Part shown: one piece after another, positions 10,201 through 19,365 of the stretch
Position numbering within the stretch: position 1 is the stretch's first letter
Layout: the number at the start of each line of letters is the position of its first letter
Source: Citrobacter sp. R56
GTDB lineage: Bacteria; Pseudomonadota; Gammaproteobacteria; Enterobacterales; Enterobacteriaceae
Direction: 5' to 3'
Length of the DNA stretch: 64,000 nt
Assembly (NCBI RefSeq): GCF_016811995.1
Contig: NZ_CP069159.1
Coordinates: forward strand, 2,232,001-2,296,000
The notes under the pieces: model-generated
The model's database searches: none
The model's input: only the letters and a program-made list of their open reading frames with translations
What the model was told of the DNA's origin: nothing
Program-made: the position numbers and the translations under genes

Positions 10201-11109
10201 AAAGTGCAGGAAACGCTCTCCGCCGTTGCCGATGACGGTATCGAACAGAGCGGTCTGCACATCTGGAGTTTTGGTCAGCTACCGGAAAGCTATGAACAGA
10301 AACGCGGCAACTACAAAGTGAAAGCCTGGCCCGCGCTGGTGGATGAGCGCGACAGTGTCTCCATCCGATTGTTCGACAACCCACTGGAACAACAGCAAGC
10401 GATGTGGAGCGGGTTGCGCCGCCTGTTGCTGCTGAATATTCCGTCGCCGATCAAGTATCTGCACGAGAAGCTGCCGAACAAAGCCAAACTTGGCCTCTAC
10501 TTTAACCCGTACGGTAAGGTACTGGATCTGATCGACGACTGTATCTCCTGCGGCGTAGATAAGCTGATTGACGCTAACGGCGGGCCGGTGTGGACGGAAG
10601 AGGGCTTTGCGGCGCTGCATGAGAAAGTTCGCGCCGAGTTGAATGAGACGGTTGTCGACATTGCAAAACAGGTCGAACAGATCCTGACTGCCGTTTTCAA
10701 TATCAACAAACGCCTGAAAGGGCGGGTAGATATGACCATGGCGCTGGGGCTTTCCGATGTTAAAGCACAAATGGGCGGGCTGGTGTATCGCGGTTTCGTC
10801 ACTGGCAACGGCTTTAAACGCCTCGGTGACACGCTGCGTTATCTGCAGGCGATTGAAAAACGGCTGGAGAAACTGGCTACCGATCCGCACCGCGACCGGG
10901 CGCAGATGTTGAAAGTCGAAAGCGTACAGCAAGCCTGGCAGCAGTGGTTCAACAAACTGCCGCCAGCGCGTCGTGATGATGAGGATGTCAAAGCGATCCG
11001 CTGGATGATTGAAGAACTGCGCGTCAGCTACTTTGCCCAACAGCTGGGAACACCGTATCCCATCTCGGATAAGCGTATCTTGCAAGCGATGGAGCAGCTT
11101 AGCGGCTAG
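7207..11109 (+). CDS. hrpA: ATP-dependent RNA helicase HrpA
   Basis: 1300 residues, the length of E. coli HrpA. It is a DEAH-box helicase acting on mRNA and ribosomes; it has been linked to processing of the daa fimbrial mRNA and to rescue of stalled ribosomes. Visible motifs in order are Walker A GETGSGKTTQ (about 99-108), TQPRRLAARTVA, DEAHERS (about 198-204), SATID, the helicase C-terminal motif VAETSLTVPGIKYVIDPG and QRKGRCGR. These are followed by the winged-helix/ratchet region, the OB fold and a long C-terminal DUF3418-type extension typical of bacterial HrpA. It stands alone, divergent from azoR, and ends at a strong hairpin terminator shared with the convergent transporter gene. Confidence 0.97.
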   Translation: MTEQQKLTFHSLQQQLESLMLRDRQRFARRLHGVKKVKNPDAQQAIYQEMAKEIEQAAGKVLLREAARPDITYPDNLPVSQKKQDILNAVRDHQVVIVAGETGSGKTTQLPKICMELGRGIKGLIGHTQPRRLAARTVANRIAEELQTEPGGCIGYKVRFSDHVSDNTMVKLMTDGILLAEIQQDRLLMQYDTIIIDEAHERSLNIDFLLGYLKELLPRRPDLKIIITSATIDPERFSRHFNNAPIIEVSGRTYPVDVRYRPIVEDADDTERDQLQAIFDAVDELGRESPGDILIFMSGEREIRDTADALNKLNLRHTEVLPLYARLSNSEQNRVFQSHSGRRIVLATNVAETSLTVPGIKYVIDPGTARISRYSFRTKVQRLPIEPVSQASANQRKGRCGRVSEGICIRLYSEDDFLSRPEFTDPEILRTNLASVILQMTALGLGDIAAFPFVEAPDKRNIQDGVRLLEELGAITTDEQQTAYKLTPLGRQLSQLPVDPRLARMVLEAQKHGCVREAMIITSALSIQDPRERPMDKKQASDEKHQRFHDKESDFLAFVNLWNYLGEQQKALSSNQFRRQCKVDFLNYLRVREWQDIYTQLRQVVKELGIPVNSEPAEYREIHVALLTGLLSHIGMKDADKQEFTGARNARFSIFPGSGLFKKPPKWTMVAELVETSRLWGRIAARIDPEWVEPVAQHLIKRSYSEPHWERAQGAVMATEKVTVYGLPIVAARKVNYSQIDPVLCRELFIRHALVEGDWQTRHAFFRDNLKLRAEVEELEHKSRRRDILVDDETLLEFYDQRISHDVISARHFDNWWKKVSRETPDLLNFEKSMLIKEGAENISKLDYPNFWHQGNLKLRLSYQFEPGADADGVTVHIPLPLLNQVDESGFEWQIPGLRRELVIALIKSLPKPVRRNFVPAPNYAEAFLGRVTPLELPLLDSLERELRRMTGVTVDREAWQWDQVPDHLKITFRVVDDKNKKLQEGRSLQDLKDALKSKVQETLSAVADDGIEQSGLHIWSFGQLPESYEQKRGNYKVKAWPALVDERDSVSIRLFDNPLEQQQAMWSGLRRLLLLNIPSPIKYLHEKLPNKAKLGLYFNPYGKVLDLIDDCISCGVDKLIDANGGPVWTEEGFAALHEKVRAELNETVVDIAKQVEQILTAVFNINKRLKGRVDMTMALGLSDVKAQMGGLVYRGFVTGNGFKRLGDTLRYLQAIEKRLEKLATDPHRDRAQMLKVESVQQAWQQWFNKLPPARRDDEDVKAIRWMIEELRVSYFAQQLGTPYPISDKRILQAMEQLSG

Positions 11110-11136
11110 CGTTTTACATGTCAGCGAGTGAACATT

Positions 11137-11161
11137 ACGGCCAGCATTTGCTGGCCGTTTT
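11137..11161 (+). terminator. Terminator between hrpA and the MHS transporter gene
   Basis: Stem ACGGCCAGC with GCTGGCCGT and a four-base loop, followed by four T residues. It lies 28 bases after the hrpA stop and may also stop transcription arriving from the opposite side. Confidence 0.85.
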
Positions 11162-11166
11162 GCTGA

Positions 11167-12486
11167 TTACAGGGTCGATGTTTGCGCGTCAATGACAGGT
11201 GTGCGGCGGCGACGGCTGGCGAAGAAAATTGCCGTCAGTGAAATGGCGACGGTGGTCATCAGATAGATGGCGACAGGTACCCAATCGCCATCGTATTTTG
11301 CCAACAGGCCGGTGGCGATCAGTGGGGCGGTACCGCCCGCCAGCGCAGCGCCAATCTGGTAACCGAGGGTGATGCCAGTGTAACGCACGTTAGCGCTAAA
11401 GATTTCAGAGCACAGCGTGCCCAGAACGGCGGTCACTGGCGCCCACAAGATGCCAAACATGATGACCGTGGCGACCACAATTCCCCAGGTGGTGCCGGTA
11501 TTGAGTAACAGGAACCACGGAACAATAAACAGCCCCAGCGCAAACACGCTGATGGCGTACATTTTTTGGCGTCCTACCTTATCGGAAAGCAGCCCCATGA
11601 GCGGGATCATCACCGTCGCAACCAACGCGCCCAGCGTGACCGCTTCCAGCACCTGGGATTTTTGGTAGGTCAGGGTGGTGGTAGCGTAGCTGACGACAAA
11701 GGTCGAGAAAATATAGAACGGCGCGGTTTCAACCACTTTCAACCCGGCGGCAATCAGCACTTCACGCCAGTGATGCGTCAGCGTATCGCGCAGCGGCGCT
11801 TTTGCGACCTGACCGGACTGTTTCACCTTTTTAAATTCCGGTGTTTCGTCGATATCTTTGCGGATCCACAGCCCTAATAGCACCAGTACGGAACTTAACA
11901 GGAAGGGAATACGCCAGCCCCAGGAGAGGAAGTCTTCTTCACTGAACAACGTCATCAGCGAAACGATAAAGGTGGCCATCAGCATACCGATGGTGACGCC
12001 CGCCTGCGGGATGCTGCCAAAAAAGCCTTTTCGTTTTTCGGGCGCATATTCATACGCCAGTAACAGGGCGCCGCCCCATTCGCCGCCGATGCCCATCCCC
12101 TGAATGACACGCATCAGAATCAATAAAATCGGTGCCCAGATACCGATCATTTCATAGGTCGGCAGCAGGCCAATCATCACGGTTGCGCCCCCCATCAGCG
12201 ACAGGGTGAGCACCAGCGTTTTCTTACGCCCGATACGATCGCCAATGTGGGCAAACAGCACCCCGCCGATAGGACGAATGAAAAAGGTGAGGGAGAACGA
12301 AAGATAAGAGAGAATCAGCCCAATGACCGGATCAACCATCGGGAAGAAGATTTTGTTAAACACCAGGGCGGCGGCGGTGCCATATAAAAAATAATCGAAC
12401 CACTCTATCGCGCTGCCGGTCAGACTGGCGATGAGAACTTTTTTGTTTTTCTTCAATATAGCCGTGCTGCTTTCATGCGTTGTCAT
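11167..12486 (-). CDS. MFS transporter, metabolite:H+ symporter (MHS) family
   Basis: 439 residues from the ATG that reads MTTHESSTAILKKNKKVLIA. A longer frame begins at a GTG six codons upstream, but the ATG has AGG 9 bases before it and is preferred. The protein has twelve predicted membrane segments and MHS signatures: GSAIEWFDYFLYGTAA in helix 1, GDRIGRKKTL in the loop between helices 2 and 3, and RVIQGMGIGGEWGGA in helix 4-5. It resembles YhjE, ShiA and ProP, which import small carboxylates or osmolytes with protons. The substrate cannot be told from sequence. In E. coli K-12 hrpA and ydcF are adjacent, so this gene is an insertion or a K-12 loss. No partner catabolic gene lies next to it. 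Confidence 0.9.
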   Translation of the reverse strand: MTTHESSTAILKKNKKVLIASLTGSAIEWFDYFLYGTAAALVFNKIFFPMVDPVIGLILSYLSFSLTFFIRPIGGVLFAHIGDRIGRKKTLVLTLSLMGGATVMIGLLPTYEMIGIWAPILLILMRVIQGMGIGGEWGGALLLAYEYAPEKRKGFFGSIPQAGVTIGMLMATFIVSLMTLFSEEDFLSWGWRIPFLLSSVLVLLGLWIRKDIDETPEFKKVKQSGQVAKAPLRDTLTHHWREVLIAAGLKVVETAPFYIFSTFVVSYATTTLTYQKSQVLEAVTLGALVATVMIPLMGLLSDKVGRQKMYAISVFALGLFIVPWFLLLNTGTTWGIVVATVIMFGILWAPVTAVLGTLCSEIFSANVRYTGITLGYQIGAALAGGTAPLIATGLLAKYDGDWVPVAIYLMTTVAISLTAIFFASRRRRTPVIDAQTSTL

Positions 12487-12873
12487 TACTGGGAACCTCG
12501 CCACAGAGAGTGTAAATCAGGTGATACCCGAAGCGGTGTGGGTGCAACCTGCTGCGTTACAAAAGTTGTTAAATTGTTAATCAAACTAGAATTGTTTGTA
12601 ATGTTTAACAAGTAACAAGACCAGTAAAAGGGCTAAACAGGTAACATTTTTGCAGCGTTATTCACTGCTATTCATTGTAATAACAAGTAAATGCTTTATA
12701 GGAAGCGAAAGTGACAGGATAATCTCCAGGTGCAACCGCGGCTTTTTTAGTTATTTCGTGTTATTTCACAGAGATGATAAAAAGTGCTGAAATTCAACAG
12801 ACCGTCTTTCAGAGTGATCCGCTATTTTCGCGAAGTGAGTTCGGTACCCTGCAGTGAACAATGAGGAGGAATC
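12487..12873. other. Intergenic region between the MHS transporter and ydcF
   Basis: This divergent promoter region of 387 bases has repeated GTTAA/TTAAC and GTAACA-type motifs between about 12560 and 12660. I see no gene or confident operator. ydcF is preceded by a strong AGGAGG ribosome-binding site at its 3' end. Confidence 0.5.
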
Positions 12874-13674
12874 ATGAACATGCGTCAATTTCCGCCACTG
12901 TCCGAAGTGACGTTACAGGCAGTGAACACCGTTGGCCAATGGCTGGCGCAAAACGATTTCTCAGCAGAGGAACCCTTTCAGGCTGACTGCGTCGTACTGG
13001 CGGGAAATGCCGTCATCCCGACCATCGATGCGGCTTGCAAAATCGCGAAAGAGCAGCGTATTCCATTGCTGATAAGCGGCGGGATTGGCCATTCGACGAC
13101 GTTCCTCTATTCGGCGATCGCAGAGCACCCGCGCTATAACACGATACGTACCACCGGGCGGGCTGAAGCCGCGATTCTGGCCGACATTGCTAATCAGTTC
13201 TGGCAAATTCCAGGCGAATCCATTTGGGTGGAAGACCAGTCAACAAACTGCGGTGAGAACGCCCGGTTCAGCTGCGCATTACTCCGTCAGGCGCCGGTGA
13301 CCATTAACACGGCGATTGTTGTTCAGGACCCCACCATGCAGCGACGTACGCTGGCGACGTTCCGGCGTGTGACGAAGGATGACCCGGACGCCCCGCGTTG
13401 GCTCAGTTTCCCGGGTTTTACACCGGTGCTGCGTCTTCAGGAAGAGGGCGTTGATTTTACGAATGCGGCGCAAGGGGTGTGGCCCGTCGAGCGTTACCTG
13501 TCATTAATTGCAGGTGAACTCCCGCGTGTGCGTGATGATGAGGCCGGTTACGGACCGCGCGGACGTGATTATATTGTCCACATCGACATTCCCGATGAGG
13601 TTGAAGCGGCCTGGCAGATCTTGCAAAACGATGATGTTCTGAATGAGGCAATCGATAGCCGTTCCCTGCGTTAA
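12874..13674 (+). CDS. ydcF: DUF218/SanA-like protein YdcF
   Basis: 266 residues, identical in length to E. coli YdcF. It belongs to the DUF218 family (with SanA and ElyC), whose members are mostly tied to envelope maintenance; E. coli YdcF has been reported to bind S-adenosylmethionine. The sequence shows [20 protein letters not shown], then [10 protein letters not shown] (about 68-77), the TTGRAEA segment and [14 protein letters not shown] (about 121-134), which form the conserved pocket. There is no signal peptide or membrane segment, so it is probably cytosolic. The start follows AGGAGG at 6-7 bases. It is monocistronic and ends at a hairpin terminator. The biochemical role remains unclear. 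Confidence 0.93.
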   Translation: MNMRQFPPLSEVTLQAVNTVGQWLAQNDFSAEEPFQADCVVLAGNAVIPTIDAACKIAKEQRIPLLISGGIGHSTTFLYSAIAEHPRYNTIRTTGRAEAAILADIANQFWQIPGESIWVEDQSTNCGENARFSCALLRQAPVTINTAIVVQDPTMQRRTLATFRRVTKDDPDAPRWLSFPGFTPVLRLQEEGVDFTNAAQGVWPVERYLSLIAGELPRVRDDEAGYGPRGRDYIVHIDIPDEVEAAWQILQNDDVLNEAIDSRSLR

Positions 13675-13686
13675 CCGATCATTTTT

Positions 13687-13727
13687 GCCCGTTTGTGACG
13701 ATCTACGCTCAAACGGGCATGATTTTT
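13687..13727 (+). terminator. Probable ydcF terminator
   Basis: A 9-bp stem, GCCCGTTTG with CAAACGGGC, separated by 14 bases and followed by a T run after ATGA. The loop is long, so strength is uncertain. Confidence 0.55.
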
Positions 13728-13765
13728 CGTCTTCGTTGTCCTTCCTGCGCCCCTTTCGGGGCCTC

Positions 13766-13787
13766 TTTTATGAACTGCTTCACAAAG
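13766..13787 (+). promoter_or_regulatory. Probable CRP site upstream of aldA
   Basis: TATGA-N6-TCACA matches the CRP half-sites at nine of ten positions and is centred about 102 bases before the aldA start codon. aldA of E. coli is known to be under catabolite control, which fits. Confidence 0.5.
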
Positions 13788-13878
13788 TTGCTAACCTGAC
13801 GGCAGTATCTGCTTCACGATTGATATTAATTAACAATGATTTTACTTGTTAAAAACAAATCAATTACAGGAGCAGCGC

Positions 13879-15318
13879 ATGTCAGCACCCGTACAACACC
13901 CGATGTATATCAATGGCCAGTTTGTGAGCTGGCAGGGAACGTCATGGATTGATGTGGTTAATCCTGCAACGGAAGAACTGATTTCACGCATTCCTGATGG
14001 CAGCGCAGAAGAGGCGCGTCAGGCCATTGATGCGGCGGTACGCGCCCAGCCTGGCTGGGAGGCATTGCCCGCCATACAACGGGCGGGATGGCTGCGAAAA
14101 ATTGCGGCGGGTATCCGCGATCGCGCCGAAGAAATTAGCGCCTTGATCGTGGAAGAAGGCGGGAAAATTCAGCAACTGGCGCAGGTGGAAGTCGCTTTCA
14201 CCGCCGATTACATCGACTACATGGCGGAGTGGGCGCGCCGCTACGAAGGCGAAATTCTGCAAAGCGACCGTCCGGGTGAAAATATTCTGCTGTTCAAACG
14301 CGCCCTTGGCGTAACCACCGGGATTCTGCCGTGGAATTTCCCGTTCTTTTTGATTGCCCGTAAGCTGGCACCGGCGCTGCTGACCGGGAATACAATTGTA
14401 ATTAAACCCAGTGAGTTCACCCCCAATAATGCCATCGCCTTTGCGCAAATTGTGCATGAGGTTGGTCTGCCAGCCGGGGTCTTTAACCTGGTGTTAGGAC
14501 GTGGTGAAACAGTGGGGCAGGAGCTGGCGGGCAACCCGAAAGTGGCGATGGTGAGTATGACCGGAAGCGTAGCGGCGGGTGAGAAAATCATGACGGCGGC
14601 GGCGAAAAACATCACCAAAGTATGCCTTGAGCTGGGTGGCAAGGCGCCTGCGATTGTGATGGACGATGCGGATTTGGAACTGGCCGTGAAGGCGATTGTT
14701 GATTCACGGGTGATCAACACCGGGCAGGTATGTAACTGCGCGGAGCGCGTCTATGTGCAAAAAGGGATCTACGATCGCTTTGTTAATCGACTGGGTGAGG
14801 CGATGAAAGCGGTACAGTTTGGCGATCCGGCACAGCGGGATGATATCGCCATGGGACCACTGATTAATGCCGCCGCGCTGGCTCGGGTAGAGCAAAAAGT
14901 GGCGAAAGCGGTACAGGAAGGGGCCAGAGTGGTGCTGGGCGGCAAAGCGGTTGAGGGGAAAGGCTACTATTATCCGCCAACCCTGCTGCTGGATGTCCGT
15001 CAGGAGATGGCTATCATGCACGAAGAAACATTCGGACCGGTACTGCCTGTTGTGGCGTTTGACACGCTGGAAGAGGCGCTGCAGATGGCAAATGACAGCG
15101 AGTATGGTCTCACGTCTTCTATTTATACCCAGAATCTGAGCGTTGCTATGCAGGCGATCAAAGGGCTGAAGTTTGGTGAAACCTACATAAACCGTGAAAA
15201 CTTTGAAGCGATGCAGGGCTTTCATGCGGGGTGGCGAAAATCGGGGATTGGCGGTGCCGACGGCAAACACGGGCTGAATGAGTATCTGCAAACGCAGGTC
15301 GTCTATTTGCAGTCCTGA
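13879..15318 (+). CDS. aldA: Lactaldehyde/glycolaldehyde dehydrogenase AldA
   Basis: 479 residues, starting MSAPVQHPMYINGQFVSW and nearly colinear with E. coli AldA. This NAD-dependent cytosolic enzyme oxidises L-lactaldehyde to lactate in fucose and rhamnose breakdown, and glycolaldehyde to glycolate. Motifs include the PWNFPF segment (about 151-156), the NAD-binding IKPSEFTP, SMTGSVAAGE, LELGGKAP with the general base Glu, and NTGQVCNCAERVYV with the catalytic Cys. I chose the internal ATG because AGGAG precedes it by 6 bases and it matches the E. coli start; an upstream in-frame ATG adds 11 residues. It is convergent with gapC, with a hairpin between them. Confidence 0.97.
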   Translation: MSAPVQHPMYINGQFVSWQGTSWIDVVNPATEELISRIPDGSAEEARQAIDAAVRAQPGWEALPAIQRAGWLRKIAAGIRDRAEEISALIVEEGGKIQQLAQVEVAFTADYIDYMAEWARRYEGEILQSDRPGENILLFKRALGVTTGILPWNFPFFLIARKLAPALLTGNTIVIKPSEFTPNNAIAFAQIVHEVGLPAGVFNLVLGRGETVGQELAGNPKVAMVSMTGSVAAGEKIMTAAAKNITKVCLELGGKAPAIVMDDADLELAVKAIVDSRVINTGQVCNCAERVYVQKGIYDRFVNRLGEAMKAVQFGDPAQRDDIAMGPLINAAALARVEQKVAKAVQEGARVVLGGKAVEGKGYYYPPTLLLDVRQEMAIMHEETFGPVLPVVAFDTLEEALQMANDSEYGLTSSIYTQNLSVAMQAIKGLKFGETYINRENFEAMQGFHAGWRKSGIGGADGKHGLNEYLQTQVVYLQS

Positions 15319-15338
15319 TCGGCGAGCAGTACCGGGCT

Positions 15339-15367
15339 GGCCGGGTGAGCGTGAACGCGACCCGGCC
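15339..15367. terminator. Hairpin between the convergent aldA and gapC genes
   Basis: GGCCGGGT pairs with ACCCGGCC across a 13-base loop. It has no T run on either strand, so it may work poorly alone as an intrinsic terminator, but it occupies the convergent end of both genes. Confidence 0.4.
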
Positions 15368-15380
15368 ATACCCTCATCGT

Positions 15381-16382
15381 TTAAAGTTTGACGAATTTCT
15401 CCAGGGTACGAATCAGTTGGGTGACGAATCCGTACTCGTTATCGTACCAGGCGACCGTTTTCACCAGTTGCAGATCGCCGACCTCAGTAATCTCTGTTTG
15501 CGTGGCGTCAAACACCGAACCAAAGTGAGAGCCGATGACGTCGGAAGAGACGATTTCTTCATCGGTGTAGCCAAAGGATTCATTATTCTCCGTCGCCTTT
15601 TTCAGCGCGTTGTTGACCTCTTCAGCGGTCACTTTTTTACCCAAAATCGAGACCAGTTCCGTTACCGAGCCTGTTTTTACCGGAACTCGCTGAGCATGAC
15701 CTTTCAGTTTTCCGCTCAATTCCGGTATCACCAGGCCAATCGCTTTTGCGGCTCCGGTGGTATGAGGGATGATATTTTCCGCCGCCGCCCGCGACGCGCG
15801 CAGATCTTTGCCTCGCGGACCATCGACTAGCGACTGCGTACCGGTATAGGCGTGAATGGTGGTCATGGTGCCGACCTGAATACCGAAGTTGTCATGCAGC
15901 GCTTTGGCCATTGGCGCGAGGCAGTTCGTGGTGCAGGAGGCGACAGAGACAATCTGGTCGCTGGCATTCAGCGTGTCATCATTGACGTTAAAGACAATGG
16001 TTTTCATCTCGCCCGCTGGCGCTGAGATCAGCACTTTTTTCGCACCGGCATCGAGATGTGCGTGGGCTTTTTCTGCGGAGGTATAGAAGCCTGTGCATTC
16101 GATGATGAACTCCGCACCGGTGGTTTTCCAGGGGATATTTTTCGCCTCTTTTTCTGCGTAAACGGCAATTTTCTTGCCATCAACAATCAGCGCATCCTCA
16201 GTGAAATCAACGCTCCAGGGGAACGGACCGTAGTTAGAGTCATGCTTTAGCAGATAGGCGAGTATTTTGGGGGAGGTGAGATCGTTAATCGCCACCACAT
16301 CCGCATTGCTCTTCACTTCCAGCAGACGTCGCAGCACCAGGCGACCGATACGACCAAAACCGTTAATGCCAATTTTACTCAT
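15381..16382 (-). CDS. gapC: Glyceraldehyde-3-phosphate dehydrogenase GapC (intact)
   Basis: 333 residues, full length. The enzyme converts glyceraldehyde 3-phosphate to 1,3-bisphosphoglycerate with NAD. The NAD fold starts [20 protein letters not shown], and the catalytic Cys is in [18 protein letters not shown] (Cys about 149), followed by the [11 protein letters not shown] loop, the HTTGAAKA phosphate site and WYDNEYGF near the C-terminus. All catalytic positions are present. In E. coli K-12 gapC is broken into pseudogene pieces, whereas this copy has no stop or frameshift. It lies in the same aldA-gapC-cybB order as K-12. The genome is expected to carry gapA elsewhere, so the role of this second enzyme is uncertain. 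Confidence 0.95.
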   Translation of the reverse strand: MSKIGINGFGRIGRLVLRRLLEVKSNADVVAINDLTSPKILAYLLKHDSNYGPFPWSVDFTEDALIVDGKKIAVYAEKEAKNIPWKTTGAEFIIECTGFYTSAEKAHAHLDAGAKKVLISAPAGEMKTIVFNVNDDTLNASDQIVSVASCTTNCLAPMAKALHDNFGIQVGTMTTIHAYTGTQSLVDGPRGKDLRASRAAAENIIPHTTGAAKAIGLVIPELSGKLKGHAQRVPVKTGSVTELVSILGKKVTAEEVNNALKKATENNESFGYTDEEIVSSDVIGSHFGSVFDATQTEITEVGDLQLVKTVAWYDNEYGFVTQLIRTLEKFVKL

Positions 16383-16573
16383 GATTTTCTCCTGTCAGGG
16401 TAGGGCAATACGCCACATTTTTTCCTTACCAGGCTTAGTCCACTCCGCCGTTGCGGGCAATGACCATTGTTGCGACTTACCGTAACCGATTGAAAACGGG
16501 GGAACAAAAGTTAATGAATTTTTAACAAAAGACCGCTATGTTGGCGCTTTATTGTTTTTATTCAGGAATTGTT

Positions 16574-17104
16574 ATGGGCAATAAGTATTCAAGCCTGCAA
16601 ATTGGTATTCACTGGCTGGTTTTTTTACTGGTGATAGGCGCCTACTGCGCCATGGAATTACGCGGGTTTGCACCGCGCAGCTATCGTCCATGGTTCAATG
16701 TGGTCCACGTTTCATGCGGTATCTCGATTCTGGTATTGATGGTGACGCGTCTGTTAGTCCGGCTTAAGTATCCCGCGCCGCCGATCGTGCCAAAACCGAA
16801 GCCGATGATGACCGGTCTTGCACACCTTGGGCATCTGGTTATCTACCTGCTGTTTCTTGTTCTGCCGGTCATTGGCCTGCTGATGATTTACAACCGGGGA
16901 AATCCCTGGATTGCATTTGGGATTGTGATGCCACATGCCGCCGAAGCCAATTTTGACCTGGCGGATACGCTGAAATCCTGGCACGTCACGCTGGCAAACC
17001 TGGGCTACTTTGTGATTGCTCTGCATGCAGCAGCCGCACTGATGCATCACTATTTCTGGAAAGATAATACGCTGTTGCGCATGATGCCGCGAAAACGTTC
17101 CTGA
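16574..17104 (+). CDS. cybB: Superoxide-oxidising cytochrome b561
   Basis: 176 residues, the same length as E. coli CybB. This dihaem inner-membrane protein oxidises superoxide and passes the electrons to ubiquinone. Four membrane segments are visible, with haem-ligand histidines in QIGIHWLVFLL, NVVHVSCGISIL, IALHAAAALMHH and the SWHVTL segment. The start reading MGNKYSSLQIGIHW is chosen because it matches the E. coli N-terminus and follows AGGA; the longer frame starting 12 codons earlier has no good site. It is divergent from gapC and is followed by a strong terminator. Confidence 0.95.
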   Translation: MGNKYSSLQIGIHWLVFLLVIGAYCAMELRGFAPRSYRPWFNVVHVSCGISILVLMVTRLLVRLKYPAPPIVPKPKPMMTGLAHLGHLVIYLLFLVLPVIGLLMIYNRGNPWIAFGIVMPHAAEANFDLADTLKSWHVTLANLGYFVIALHAAAALMHHYFWKDNTLLRMMPRKRS

Positions 17105-17116
17105 CGTCACACATCG

Positions 17117-17138
17117 CCCCGCATCTGCGGGGTTTTTT
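17117..17138 (+). terminator. cybB terminator
   Basis: Stem CCCCGC with GCGGGG around a four-base loop, followed by six T residues, 12 bases after the cybB stop. Confidence 0.9.
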
Positions 17139-17150
17139 CTTTGAACGGGG

Positions 17151-17215
17151 GTGAGAAAGCACCTGCGTCTAACCAGACCCGTACGCAGGTGAAAACAACG
17201 GGTCTACATCGGAAG
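17151..17215 (-). ncRNA. rydC: RydC small regulatory RNA
   Basis: On the minus strand the RNA begins CUUCCGAUGUAGACCCGU, which I recognise as the 5' end of RydC, and it lies in the same place as in E. coli, just downstream of cybB. About 65 nt. It can form the RydC pseudoknot: AGACCCGU pairs with ACGGGUCU, while CACCUGCGU pairs with ACGCAGGUG, the two stems interleaving. A tail of CUUUCUC follows. RydC is an Hfq-bound RNA that stabilises cfa mRNA by its 5' end and represses yejABEF and other targets in E. coli and Salmonella. A TATAAT lies 5 bases upstream of the 5' end. The exact 3' end is estimated. Confidence 0.88.
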
Positions 17216-17220
17216 CGGCT

Positions 17221-17249
17221 ATTATATTCATTTGTATGACAAATATAAA
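17221..17249 (-). promoter_or_regulatory. RydC promoter
   Basis: A perfect TATAAT -10 box at 17221-17226 on the minus strand, ending 5 bases before the first RydC base. The -35 candidate TTTATA at 17-base spacing is weak. Confidence 0.65.
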
Positions 17250-17376
17250 CCGGTTTGTTATCCCGCTGGCAGGTGCGCCCACACGGGATCTCTGCACCTC
17301 TTTATCCTTAAAGTGAACATGGATAAAGCCCGTTCTGCGAACTACGCTTAAAAGGATATAGATATCGGGAGGGATT

Positions 17377-17589
17377 ATGCTGACTCACTCTGAAGCCCGA
17401 CGCTGGGCGACGCTCATGCTGAAATCGGCGCTGTGTGATGGTATGAAGGGGGATGAGATCTGCAGACAAGTGCATCTGGTTTGCGACAAACACGGAAAAG
17501 AGTGCCTTGAAGAGCTTATCGAAGAGATATTGATTGAAGCAGGACGCATTGGTCCTCAACACAGTGCCGGAGAATACCGGCATCATTAA
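17377..17589 (+). CDS. Uncharacterised 70-residue cysteine-containing protein
   Basis: I do not recognise this protein. It has 70 residues, starts MLTHSEARRWATLMLKSA, and looks soluble and helical with no signal peptide or membrane segment. It contains four cysteines (20, 29, 36, 43) and histidines at 33 and 39, in the arrangement CRQVHLVCDKHGKEC, followed by a very acidic helix EELIEEILIEAG. It is credible as a gene because the ATG is preceded by GGGAGGG at ideal spacing and the frame is followed 35 bases later by a strong hairpin. It lies between RydC and frmR. The Cys/His spacing could suggest a metal or redox role, but this is speculation. Confidence 0.7.
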   Translation: MLTHSEARRWATLMLKSALCDGMKGDEICRQVHLVCDKHGKECLEELIEEILIEAGRIGPQHSAGEYRHH

Positions 17590-17623
17590 ACCACCGCCAG
17601 GCGATACGCTGCCTGCGTGAAAG

Positions 17624-17665
17624 AAACCCCGAAACCATAACACCTGACGGTTCGGGGTTTTGTGT
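17624..17665. terminator. Hairpin terminator after the 70-residue protein gene
   Basis: A 10-bp stem, AAACCCCGAA with TTCGGGGTTT, with a T-rich end in either direction. The symmetry would allow it to work on both strands. Confidence 0.7.
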
Positions 17666-17740
17666 ACATTCCCCGCTGTATCATTCACATGAATTATCCA
17701 TTCACCACATCATCGTTTTACAGCTGCTATCAAACGTTGT

Positions 17741-17762
17741 TACTATACCCCCCTATAGTATG
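17741..17762 (+). promoter_or_regulatory. FrmR operator
   Basis: TACTATACCCCCCTATAGTA is the G/C tract flanked by AT-rich inverted halves expected for CsoR/RcnR/FrmR-family repressors. It ends 8 bases before the frmR start codon, so bound FrmR would block its own promoter or leader. Confidence 0.8.
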
Positions 17763-17770
17763 GAGGGCAT

Positions 17771-19197
<1,427 letters not shown>

Positions 19198-19365
19198 GTC
19201 GTCCGCCAGCGGTATCCGCCGCTGGCACTTTCCTGAATTTCCCGGAATGAATTGTTCTGAAATGTGACGAGTACGGCGCTTTTCAGGGTAAGCCATTGTC
19301 GGGAAATGCCGATGATCCTCTCACGGGCGTTTTTTGCGCATTCACCTACAAGAGAGTCGACGGTC

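Noticed and set aside
7918-11085. Long minus-strand frames of up to 311 codons inside hrpA
   Set aside because: They are shadows of the conserved helicase reading frame, with low-complexity translations rich in Arg, His and Gln.
17105-17376. A hokB-sokB toxin locus, expected from E. coli order near cybB
   Set aside because: No Hok-like frame is present on either strand; the interval holds the cybB terminator and RydC.
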